From assembly GCA_902593945.1 (NCBI GenBank), contig CACJKA010000003.1, positions 1 through 64,000 on the forward strand: a stretch of 64,000 nt of DNA. Direction: 5' to 3'. A program made the position numbers and the translations under genes. The notes beneath the pieces are model-generated. The model did no database searches. It was not told the DNA's origin and saw only the letters and a program-made list of their open reading frames with translations. Below, one piece after another: positions 1 through 8,032 of this stretch. Each line of letters starts with the position of its first letter. Within the stretch, counting starts at the first letter, position 1. This DNA comes from an uncultured Candidatus Poseidoniales archaeon. Lineage in GTDB: Archaea; Thermoplasmatota; Poseidoniia; Poseidoniales; Thalassarchaeaceae.

Positions 1-951
1 GGTCGTAAAGGCCTCTCTACAAGAGCAGAAATTGATGCTTGCGAGATTATGTCGGGTGTACATGAAGGATTAGCGACTGGTTGGCCTATACTTTTGATAA
101 CTTATAATTCAGATGTTCGTTCAAAAGATTATTCATTTTTACCAGACCATCCTCGTCCTGGGCATGCAGATATGGTTGAACATATTCGTTCAGAAGGTGC
201 TAGTGATTTACGTGGTGGTGGATCACAATCTGCAAGGCTTACCTTTGGACTGGTTGCAGCAGGAAGTCAAGCAAGAAGTTTACTTGACTCTGCAGGTTGG
301 TCTTGTACTGCTCATTTATCTAGTGTTGGAGATATTTCATCAAAACCATTATTTGAATTAGATCGAAAATCTCCATTAGAACAAGGAACCGATATGTCAA
401 GATTGAATTGTAGAGATCCTGATTCTGTTTCCGCTATGTCCGATTTACTCGACTCTGTAAGGAAAGATCTTGATTCAATTGGATCAACAGTTGAATTATT
501 GGTTGAAGGGCTTCCTATTGGGGTTGGTGAGCCATGGTTTGATGGTATCGAGCCTGCTCTAGCAAGAGGTCTAATGGCTATTCCTGGAGCTAGGGCAGTT
601 GAGTTTTCACATGGATTTGCTACATCAAAAATGCGTGGTTCAGAAAATAACGACGCATGGTCTTTAGAAAATGGCAAACCAATCCTTGAGGGTTCAGAAT
701 CAGGTGATGCAGATGGTTCATTGGGGGGGCGTTCAACTAGTTCTGCTATCAGAGTTGTAGTGCATTTCAAACCGCCTAGTAGCCTAGCTAGAGAACAATC
801 CACTTTACACCTTCCTAGCGGTGAGAAAAAACCACTTAAGGTACATGGTAGGCATGATCCAGTACTAGGTCCTAGGGCTGTCCCTGTAGTTGAAGCTGTG
901 GCTATATTAGTAATCTCTGACTTAGGTCTTATTGGAGGTTATCTTGAGTAA
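1..951 (+). CDS. aroC: Chorismate synthase, C-terminal part (5' end outside window)
   Basis: Makes chorismate from 5-enolpyruvylshikimate-3-phosphate (EPSP), the last step of the shikimate pathway, using reduced FMN. The reading frame is open from base 1, so about 50 N-terminal residues, including the first signature and its histidine, lie outside the window. Visible family motifs are SGVHEG, RPGHAD followed by DLRGGGSQSAR (FMN/EPSP binding), VEGLPIGVGEPWFD, and a C-terminal IPGARAVEFSHGF. The stop TAA at 949-951 directly abuts the stop of the convergent membrane-protein gene. The family call is secure; the start cannot be given. Confidence 0.95.
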   Translation, partial: GRKGLSTRAEIDACEIMSGVHEGLATGWPILLITYNSDVRSKDYSFLPDHPRPGHADMVEHIRSEGASDLRGGGSQSARLTFGLVAAGSQARSLLDSAGWSCTAHLSSVGDISSKPLFELDRKSPLEQGTDMSRLNCRDPDSVSAMSDLLDSVRKDLDSIGSTVELLVEGLPIGVGEPWFDGIEPALARGLMAIPGARAVEFSHGFATSKMRGSENNDAWSLENGKPILEGSESGDADGSLGGRSTSSAIRVVVHFKPPSSLAREQSTLHLPSGEKKPLKVHGRHDPVLGPRAVPVVEAVAILVISDLGLIGGYLE

Positions 952-1875
952 TTATTTACTACTGTTTTCTCTCATTTGAGCAAGTCTAACAGGTAAATTC
1001 ACTGCAAAAGCAGATGCTACAATCATGAATACAACAGCAGTACCAAGTGCAACCCCATAAACAGAAGTCAACTCAACACTTTCAGCCAATCTCGTTGCAG
1101 CTGCATCGCTCCCCAAAAGTCCAACTATCGATGGAATAATCAGATTAATCATTAGAGTAATTAAGGCCACCAATCCTGCAATTAGTGGTGTAATCATTAG
1201 AGATCTGTAATATTGTCTTGTTATTTTCTTTACATTCATAACATAAACTTCTCCAGTTCTAATAGACTTATCAAGCATTGAGAACCTAATTATTCCACTT
1301 GTGAGTTCAATGTACATTACAAGGAAAAGAGCGTATGCTATCAACAATAATTTTTGTGAAATTTCACCATCAGGTAGCAAATCTATTCCGAATTCTACCT
1401 TACTACCAGCGAATCTTATTGTTACCAAAATTAGAATGACATATGAGATTAAAATTGCACGTTGTTCTCTTTGGAATATTCCATACATTCCAGCAATAAA
1501 ACCTATTGCTATCAAGCTTAGATGTATTAATGCACCAATCGATGGCATATCAATAGCATTGCTTATCCAAAACCAAGCAGTTCCAGATACTGGGGTTACT
1601 GTGAATGTAACAATTGAGAGTAAAGTCAGTGTAATAGCTGCAGACATCTGCAAAGTTTGAACAACTCTATCTGGCGGTAGGAATTTAGTTTTTGTCACTA
1701 TTGGGCCGCCAAAGAATGATTCAATTACCGATGGTACATGGACTTCAGGAATAGCATCTTTAGGAATTTCAGTGCTACCTTTCATTCTTCCTGCTGCCTT
1801 TTTACGACTAGGGGCGGATGATCTTACTGTTTTCCCATCATATAGGTGAGCAGTATCTGATTTCTTTTCTGCCAT
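952..1875 (-). CDS. Six-helix membrane protein at the end of the MoxR-DUF58 operon
   Basis: No recognised family. The first 75 or so residues are charged and soluble, rich in Lys and Ser. About six hydrophobic segments follow (near 77-100, 113-133, 140-158, 172-192, 226-255 and 270-295), so it should sit in the cytoplasmic membrane. The ATG is preceded by GAGGTGA at suitable spacing and lies only 9 bp after the DUF58 gene, so it is almost certainly co-transcribed with it. The position suggests a membrane partner of the MoxR/DUF58 assembly; this is an inference from context. Confidence 0.75.
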   Translation of the reverse strand: MAEKKSDTAHLYDGKTVRSSAPSRKKAAGRMKGSTEIPKDAIPEVHVPSVIESFFGGPIVTKTKFLPPDRVVQTLQMSAAITLTLLSIVTFTVTPVSGTAWFWISNAIDMPSIGALIHLSLIAIGFIAGMYGIFQREQRAILISYVILILVTIRFAGSKVEFGIDLLPDGEISQKLLLIAYALFLVMYIELTSGIIRFSMLDKSIRTGEVYVMNVKKITRQYYRSLMITPLIAGLVALITLMINLIIPSIVGLLGSDAAATRLAESVELTSVYGVALGTAVVFMIVASAFAVNLPVRLAQMRENSSK

Positions 1876-1884
1876 TAAATCACC

Positions 1885-3204
1885 TCAGAAACCTCTCGCG
1901 CCAGAAAGAGCAGTATTCAATAGCATATCTGGTTCCCAATCCATTACATTAGCTCCTAATCCTCTTAGTTCACTCATCAAAATATCTCTTTCTGTTTTTA
2001 GTAATTCGTATCCAGTTCTATCTAATCTTCTAGCATCAAACTCGAACTCCAAACTACTTGGAGAAAGTATAGTCACATCGAAGTTTCTAGATCTAAGGTC
2101 TCTAACTGCATCAATTATTGTCGGGTCATCTTCTAATGGGCTCAATATAATAATCGGACTTCCTCTATTGATGTGAGGTAAAATCCTATTTGTAACTACT
2201 TTCAATGGAGTATTCCCTTTGGCCATTGCTCCTGCCAATTTAGTTAATATCACATATAGTTGTTTTTTACCAGTATCTCTATCAACGGAAACAATCTCAT
2301 CTCCATAAACTACTACTCCTACAGAGTCTCTTCTTGAAAGGAAGTATTGAGATAAGCTTGCAGCGGCCCTAGTGCTGTAAACAAGAGAGTTTCTACTAAC
2401 TGGGCCTGTTTCAGATACTGATCTGCTATCAACTAACAAAATTATATCACTAACAGCATCTCTTTCATATTCATTGACCATCAGTTTCCCGCCAGATCTT
2501 GCTGTGGCTTTCCAATTAACTTTCTTCATTGCGTCGCCAGGGACATATTCTCTGAGATTATAAAAATTTGAACCTTCACCTGGGTTTCTAATGTTCACTG
2601 CTCCAGTGAAAATTTTAGGAACCCTGCTCTTGATTAATGCATCTTTAATATCTTCCATTTTTGGAAATACTAAGAAATCATCATACAGATGAATCTCTCT
2701 TTCATTATGGAATAGACCAAATGTATCTTGAATTCTTATACATACAGGTCCTATTGTGTAGAACCCTCTTAGAGGTGCCTCAATCGTATATGCTATCTCG
2801 GTTTCTCTTTGTGGGCCTAATTCCATTAGGACATAATTTGCTCCTTTCTTTATTCTCATTACTTCGGGTACTCGGTCTCTAACTTCCAGAACTTTGGAGA
2901 GATTTGATTTATTCTGGATTCTTATAGAAACATCTATTTCACCATCTTCAAAAACACGAGCAGAAGATAATTTTCTTAGAGCAACAAGATTCTGTAGAGC
3001 TATTCCACCTGTAGCATTATCATCATCTAATCTTCTACCTGATGACGATACATCTGCATTGGTGGTCCTGAAAGCAGCCCATGTAAGGAATGATAGAAGA
3101 ACTACAGCCACTGTAACTAATTGTTGATTTCTCAAAACTAATCCTAGAAGGTATAGAGCAATAGCTAGCGAAGCAAACATCGCTGATTTTCTACTCCATG
3201 CCAT
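1885..3204 (-). CDS. DUF58 family protein, MoxR partner with vWA-like fold
   Basis: DUF58 proteins accompany MoxR AAA+ ATPases and usually have two N-terminal membrane helices and a vWA-like region. Here two hydrophobic stretches occupy about residues 10-40. The family core NLREYVPGDAMKKVNWKATA follows, then a metal-site-like strand IILLVDSRS and a C-terminal Rossmann-like half. The ATG at 3204 is chosen because an excellent AGGAGGT lies 7 bp upstream; the frame opens two codons earlier at a TTG. It is the third gene of a four-gene operon. The exact target of such systems is unknown; folding or activation of surface or metalloenzyme proteins is usually proposed. Confidence 0.88.
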   Translation of the reverse strand: MAWSRKSAMFASLAIALYLLGLVLRNQQLVTVAVVLLSFLTWAAFRTTNADVSSSGRRLDDDNATGGIALQNLVALRKLSSARVFEDGEIDVSIRIQNKSNLSKVLEVRDRVPEVMRIKKGANYVLMELGPQRETEIAYTIEAPLRGFYTIGPVCIRIQDTFGLFHNEREIHLYDDFLVFPKMEDIKDALIKSRVPKIFTGAVNIRNPGEGSNFYNLREYVPGDAMKKVNWKATARSGGKLMVNEYERDAVSDIILLVDSRSVSETGPVSRNSLVYSTRAAASLSQYFLSRRDSVGVVVYGDEIVSVDRDTGKKQLYVILTKLAGAMAKGNTPLKVVTNRILPHINRGSPIIILSPLEDDPTIIDAVRDLRSRNFDVTILSPSSLEFEFDARRLDRTGYELLKTERDILMSELRGLGANVMDWEPDMLLNTALSGARGF

Positions 3205-3232
3205 AAGCAAACCTCCTATTAGTCAGTTAAAA

Positions 3233-4288
3233 TCAAACAGTTGGAACTGGAACCTGTCTAAGAATATCTGTAATCACTTGGTCAGTTTCTAAGCCTTTAA
3301 TTTGGTGTTCAGGTTTCAAAATTAGCCTGTGTGATACAGCTAAAGTAGCCACTGATTTCACATCATCAGGGGTAACGAAGTCGCGACCTCTCATAGCAGC
3401 AGCAGCACGACTTGTTTTCAGTAATGCTTGTGAACCTCTAGGTGAAGAACCAACTAGTACACGAGGATCTTCTCTTGTTCTTGATACAATTTCTACCATG
3501 TACATTCTTACTGCTGGGTCGACATATACTTCTTCAATAGCTTGTTGCATAGCAACAACTCTTGCAGGATCAGTAATTACATCAACTTCTACAGCATCTT
3601 TCTTTCTTTCAATACGTCTTCTTAGAATCTCGTCTTCATCTGCTCTGTCAGGATAACCTACAGACATCTTAAACATGAAACGGTCTAATTGAGCTTCAGG
3701 AAGTGGATATGTTCCTTCTTGTTCAACTGGATTTTGTGTCGCCATTGTAAGGAAAGGTGAAGGTAATTTATGTGTAATTACACCTATGGTTACTTGCTTT
3801 TCCTGCATAGCCTCTAGTAAAGCCGCTTGTGTTTTTGGTGGCGCTCTGTTAATCTCATCAGATAGTAGAAGATTGCAGAAAATAGGTCCAGGTTTGAAAC
3901 TAAATTCTCCTTTCTTTGCATCATAGATATTTGTTCCTGTAATATCTGCTGGTAGTAAATCCGGTGTAAACTGAACACGCTTGAAATCACATCCAAGCGC
4001 ATCAGCGAAAGTGTTGGTCATCAGTGTTTTTGCAAGTCCGGGGTAATCTTCGAATAGAAGATTACCATTTGACAAGATATTAACCATAACATTGTCAATT
4101 ACGTGGCTTTTTCCGATAATTACTTTCTGAACCTCTAGGCTAATTGCTTCTGCAATAGCTCCTACAGCTTCGAGTTTTTCACTCATCTTCTTAGAACCAC
4201 GAACGCTTTCGGCTTTCTTTGCATAACCCTGGCTGACCGCGTCTGCTTGCGGTGCTGCTGGTTTTTCTGCTGGTGGTGTTGCATTCAT
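3233..4288 (-). CDS. MoxR family AAA+ ATPase
   Basis: A 351-residue cytoplasmic AAA+ ATPase of the MoxR branch, thought to act as a chaperone with vWA-type partners. The Walker A region is the MoxR variant NLLFEDYPGLAKT, Walker B is LLLSDEINRAPPKTQAALLE, and sensor 1 is MATQNPVEQEGTYPLPEAQ. A C-terminal lid follows with GSSPRGSQALLK. The N-terminal 35 residues are Ala/Pro/Lys rich and look disordered. The start is the ATG at 4288, with GGAG upstream; an in-frame TTG at 4303 is less likely. It lies between the DUF4350 and DUF58 genes, the usual arrangement of this module. Confidence 0.93.
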   Translation of the reverse strand: MNATPPAEKPAAPQADAVSQGYAKKAESVRGSKKMSEKLEAVGAIAEAISLEVQKVIIGKSHVIDNVMVNILSNGNLLFEDYPGLAKTLMTNTFADALGCDFKRVQFTPDLLPADITGTNIYDAKKGEFSFKPGPIFCNLLLSDEINRAPPKTQAALLEAMQEKQVTIGVITHKLPSPFLTMATQNPVEQEGTYPLPEAQLDRFMFKMSVGYPDRADEDEILRRRIERKKDAVEVDVITDPARVVAMQQAIEEVYVDPAVRMYMVEIVSRTREDPRVLVGSSPRGSQALLKTSRAAAAMRGRDFVTPDDVKSVATLAVSHRLILKPEHQIKGLETDQVITDILRQVPVPTV

Positions 4289-4307
4289 TTTTTTTCTCTC
4301 CAATTTT

Positions 4308-5942
4308 CTAATTTGTCTTACCCCATTTCCTTATTGCTACCATAAGTTGCCTTAGTTCTTGGGGTGAGTATGTACGTGATTGGCTGTAAGCCAGTTCAAC
4401 CAGCCGAGGGTCGCCTATCATTGCTTGAACCTCTGCTGGGGGTTTTGAAGCCATTTGGTCTCTAGTCAGGTCGTGATGAACTCTAACTTTAGTGAATAGT
4501 GACTGTTTGACTCTGAGTCTGTAAGTGCTCGGATCTAATTTTTTAGGTCTTTGATTAAATCTGGTTAAGTCGAAAATATGTCTCCAGTTTTCTTTTTCCG
4601 GTATTACCATCATTGAAACAAGTAGTAGTAAACCTACGTTTAGAACAACTAGCCACTTCAAGAAAGTATTCGAGGTAAGTAGAACTACTGTTGACATTCC
4701 TGCCACGAATGGCGCAGAAATAGTTCCTGTTACATGTCTACTTTCATCAAACACTATGCGAAAATTAGAATTGTCTTGCCTTATTTGACTTGATAGTTGA
4801 GTGTTATCAAATTCCATCATTGAGTGAACTAACATTTGGAAGTAAACACTATTTCCATTCCAGTCATTGTTATCGTTAATTTCATTCATCCAACATTTCG
4901 ATTCTACTATTCCTTCACAGGAACTTCTCATGCCCTCAAGTGCTGCGGTATCAAAATCCCATAATTTATTTGAGAAGGCTTCATCATCTGAAACGAATAC
5001 AATACTTCCAGTAACATCAATTTCTTCCAAACCACCAAATCCTCCACTGCCTCTTACTTTGTCATAAACTGGAATACCTGGATAGTCAATTCTAACTATT
5101 AGTGCCAAGTCCCCTGGTGCGGGATTTCTCACATCACTAGAATCACCATTACCAATAATGTCGATAAAAGCAGAAGATGAAGCAGTAGCTAAGATATTAA
5201 CTTCTCTTTGTGTATCTGGATTACTTTGAGGTAGATCTTCTGCTGTAGGTTCAAATCTTATCCCAGTAGGTGACCTAAACATGACTGGGATCCTACATGA
5301 CTGAGAGACGTCATTATTAGAAATCTGGAAATCTGAGCAACCCTTTCTGGCTGCACCTGCTGCCATTTCGTTAACATCATCCACAACAGATGCAACACTC
5401 CAAACATTCTGCCACACAGGGTCCTTGACCGTATCGTCTTCATTATATTCCAACCAATGTTGATTTTGATCTAAAAGAGGCTTGTCAAAATATGATATCC
5501 CAAATTTTGATGCTAATCTATTTGCATTTGTATTATCTGCAGCTACTATTACCTTGCCACCTTTCTCTGTGACGAAATCATAAATTGCATCAGCTGCAGT
5601 TTCATCAATTGGTTTTTCAGGAGATACGATTACTAGCATTGTTCTGTGCGGATCTTTCCAATCATTTACTAACATCGGAGTGGACATGGTGTTAGCAGTA
5701 AAATAACCCAAGTCATTACTTTCTTTAGTACATCCCTCTAGGTTGTCTCCAAGATCACATCTCATTTCACTGAGTTGTGCTAAACTGTCTTTCTCGTATG
5801 CTGAATATGACGTATCTTTCCCTATAACCATCAACATAGGTGCTAGTAGTAGCAACACTACTGTTACTGCAATAGATCCAATAACTATGGTGTTGAAATC
5901 AAATCTATCTTCATCTCCTTCTGTCAAAATAATCAAATCCAT
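4308..5942 (-). CDS. DUF4350-type membrane protein, first gene of the MoxR operon
   Basis: A 544-residue membrane protein. One helix lies near residues 20-42, then comes a large presumably extracytoplasmic region. That region contains a segment like DUF4350 (VIVSPEKPIDETAADAIYDF, then GGKVIVAADN), resembling a GATase/Rossmann fold. Two or three further helices lie near 405-450 and a basic cytoplasmic tail of about 90 residues follows. DUF4350 proteins commonly accompany MoxR and DUF58. It starts the operon, 19 bp before moxR, and a 154-bp leader precedes it. Cysteines in the outer region (for example around MRCDLGDNLEGC) may form disulfides. Function unknown. Confidence 0.75.
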   Translation of the reverse strand: MDLIILTEGDEDRFDFNTIVIGSIAVTVVLLLLAPMLMVIGKDTSYSAYEKDSLAQLSEMRCDLGDNLEGCTKESNDLGYFTANTMSTPMLVNDWKDPHRTMLVIVSPEKPIDETAADAIYDFVTEKGGKVIVAADNTNANRLASKFGISYFDKPLLDQNQHWLEYNEDDTVKDPVWQNVWSVASVVDDVNEMAAGAARKGCSDFQISNNDVSQSCRIPVMFRSPTGIRFEPTAEDLPQSNPDTQREVNILATASSSAFIDIIGNGDSSDVRNPAPGDLALIVRIDYPGIPVYDKVRGSGGFGGLEEIDVTGSIVFVSDDEAFSNKLWDFDTAALEGMRSSCEGIVESKCWMNEINDNNDWNGNSVYFQMLVHSMMEFDNTQLSSQIRQDNSNFRIVFDESRHVTGTISAPFVAGMSTVVLLTSNTFLKWLVVLNVGLLLLVSMMVIPEKENWRHIFDLTRFNQRPKKLDPSTYRLRVKQSLFTKVRVHHDLTRDQMASKPPAEVQAMIGDPRLVELAYSQSRTYSPQELRQLMVAIRKWGKTN

Positions 5943-6051
5943 TTTTTGATATAGAACATAGCCAAGGCTTACAACTGTTCAAGCCACCGATGAATTGCAG
6001 TTATATGTTGCTGCTATTAGTTCAGGTTAATTGTATTTAATCTAGTCGTTA

Positions 6052-6068
6052 GGTGTGTTTTTCACACC
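6052..6068. other. Short perfect hairpin in the 154-bp gap before the MoxR operon
   Basis: GGTGTG at 6052-6057 and CACACC at 6063-6068 form a 6-bp stem with a five-T loop. It lies between the end of the secreted-protein gene and the start of the DUF4350 gene, both on the minus strand. A run of nine T residues (plus strand) lies at 6082-6090. The hairpin could mark a transcript end or processing site. No clear TATA box could be assigned in the rest of the gap. Confidence 0.4.
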
Positions 6069-6096
6069 CCCTCAGTAAACGTTTTTTTTTGATTAA

Positions 6097-7059
6097 TTAA
6101 CATTTTCTTCGATTATTATTAATGTAAAATAGTGCTAAACAGGTTGAAAGTAGAATCGCACTTATTCCTGACGATGGAAGACTTGTATCGACTACCTCGG
6201 TTATACTTTCTTCGTCATCAGAATTATCCTCATTTTCAGTAGGCCCCGAGAGAGGAGGCTCAACGGTTACTGAGGTCTCATCTTCTGTAATCTTCGAGGA
6301 GCCCGCATTCATTGCACCATTAGAATGAACTGTAATTTCTACTTTACAATTTTTCCTAGGATGACTCTGTGATGCAGTAATTTTCAAATCTGCAGTAGTG
6401 GATGTATCTTTTTCCAGATCAGTAATTAGTAATTTGTCTAGTCCATTATCCAAAGTCATAAGAGGGCAATTATCAGATAAATCAATTTCTCCAACCTTAT
6501 CTTTGATATTACCATTGTTCGTTACAGTGACTCTCAATATCATGTCTGTCCCAGCATTCATAGGGCCGACAGGGTCATCTATATCTACAGAAATTGAGTA
6601 TATAGTTGGTATTTTTAAGTCTGCCATCGCTTCTTGATTCTCTGGTATTAGGACCTGAACCCCAGCTCTTGTAACTAAACTCGCAGTAATTTTCATTTCT
6701 TCTACCGAATTAGCTGCAAAATTATAAACATCGATATCTTCTATAACTAGAGAAAAGGTTTCATTTTCTCCTGCCTGTATTTTTTCAGATTCAGGGCCAT
6801 CTTCTACTCCGTCAAAAGGGACCTCATATGCGAAGCTAACTTCAATCTCAAACATCTGCGTATTGTGGACATAGAACTCAACAACTCTCTCTCCATCCTC
6901 ATTGATTAGAAATGGCTTGCTATCATCATCTGCGATATATTTTATTCCTAATTCCCAATTTCCTAATTCTGGCTGTTCTTGTGCAGTACTAATTACAGTG
7001 AAATTTGTGATTATAAACAAACTGACGACGATACAGATAAGTTTTTTCATATTACTCAC
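6097..7059 (-). CDS. Secreted membrane-anchored protein at the end of the molybdenum-hydroxylase operon
   Basis: A signal peptide (KKLICIVVSLFIITNFTVIS, then an Ala-Gln cleavage region) begins the protein. The body has two or more beta-sandwich-like segments, including VTNNGNIKDKVGEIDLSDNC, which resembles CARDB/NEW3-type adhesion folds. An acidic linker and a C-terminal hydrophobic segment near 295-313 follow, ending in basic residues. It is therefore exported and held in the membrane. The GTG at 7059 is favoured by a GGAG 7 bp upstream and overlaps the FAD-subunit gene by 8 bp; an ATG at 7050 is the alternative. The overlap implies co-expression with the enzyme. Function unknown. Confidence 0.72.
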   Translation of the reverse strand: MSNMKKLICIVVSLFIITNFTVISTAQEQPELGNWELGIKYIADDDSKPFLINEDGERVVEFYVHNTQMFEIEVSFAYEVPFDGVEDGPESEKIQAGENETFSLVIEDIDVYNFAANSVEEMKITASLVTRAGVQVLIPENQEAMADLKIPTIYSISVDIDDPVGPMNAGTDMILRVTVTNNGNIKDKVGEIDLSDNCPLMTLDNGLDKLLITDLEKDTSTTADLKITASQSHPRKNCKVEITVHSNGAMNAGSSKITEDETSVTVEPPLSGPTENEDNSDDEESITEVVDTSLPSSGISAILLSTCLALFYINNNRRKC

Positions 7060-8032
7060 TCATTAACTCCTTACAAGCCCTCTTTGTTAATACCTTCACC
7101 ATCTTTCTTCTATATGATGGGGTATACCACGTATTTGGAACCGGTTTAACGGCCTTTCTAATTTTTTCCGAAAGAAGTTTGATACTTTTTTCTCCATCCC
7201 AATTTTCTACTAATCCCATAGCTATTTCTTCATGATATCCTGGAATAGATTCTAGTCCAGTAGTAGCAATTCTTAGTTGTTCTAGTTTTCCTTCTTTTTT
7301 CTTCCAGAGTACAGCGACACCAGCTTCAGGGAAGTCCCAAGATTCTCTTTGACGTAATTTTTGATAATCTCCAGACCAATCTGAGATGTCTTTAGGTATT
7401 GTAATATGAGTTAATAATTCACCAGGTAATAATTTATTTTTTTTCATTCCATCTAATTCGAAGAAATTACTAAGTTCCATTTCTCTTTTTCCTGATGTTG
7501 AAATCAAATGTACTTTAGCTTCCATACACATCAACACAGGCGCTAGATCTGCTTGGTATGTAGCCACGCATAATGTGTTTTGATTTGGTATCACTCTACA
7601 GTCTGCTCCTGTACCACAGTCACATTTATGACACCAATCTATTGTTTCTCTCCATTCTTCGGTTTGATTATACCAGTAGCATCTTGTATCTAGACAAATG
7701 TTCCCTCCAACAGTTCCAGACCTTCTAATCATTATGCTAGCTATAGAACTAGCAGATTTTGCTAGAACCGGATGAGTAAAATCTGACTCAACTAAATCTT
7801 GCAGCCTAACCATTGCACCAATACTGGTTTCAGTGAGTTCCTTTAATTGCGAAATATTCGCTAAAGAAATCACATTCTTTTTTGGATTAAGGTGCCATTT
7901 ATAATTTGGAATTAAGTCAGTTCCACCTGAAATCCAATCAAAATCTTCTTCTTTGGATTGTATATTCCGAGCAATTTTTATCGCCTCATCAATACTGGTT
8001 GGGGAATAAAGTTTGAATGGAGGCATTTTCAT
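7052..8032 (-). CDS. FAD-binding subunit of a molybdenum hydroxylase, with 4-hydroxybenzoyl-CoA reductase-like Fe-S insert
   Basis: The medium subunit carries FAD between the Fe-S subunit and other electron partners. Seen are the FAD motifs ISGGTDLIPN and RRSGTVGGNICLD and the C-terminal CO_deh_flav_C region. After the second motif there is a cysteine-rich insert: counted from the ATG at 8032, Cys 113, 118, 134, 137, 139, 145 and 155. The 118-x15-134 spacing and the following cysteines resemble the extra [4Fe-4S] site in the beta subunit of Thauera 4-hydroxybenzoyl-CoA reductase; ordinary xanthine and CO dehydrogenases lack it. The start is chosen because ATGA overlaps the large-subunit stop and GGAGG lies upstream. 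The substrate is unknown. Confidence 0.88.
   Translation of the reverse strand: MKMPPFKLYSPTSIDEAIKIARNIQSKEEDFDWISGGTDLIPNYKWHLNPKKNVISLANISQLKELTETSIGAMVRLQDLVESDFTHPVLAKSASSIASIMIRRSGTVGGNICLDTRCYWYNQTEEWRETIDWCHKCDCGTGADCRVIPNQNTLCVATYQADLAPVLMCMEAKVHLISTSGKREMELSNFFELDGMKKNKLLPGELLTHITIPKDISDWSGDYQKLRQRESWDFPEAGVAVLWKKKEGKLEQLRIATTGLESIPGYHEEIAMGLVENWDGEKSIKLLSEKIRKAVKPVPNTWYTPSYRRKMVKVLTKRACKELMSE

Noticed and set aside
312..803. Minus-strand frame opposite chorismate synthase
   Set aside because: The plus strand encodes a well-conserved enzyme throughout; the antisense translation has no motif.
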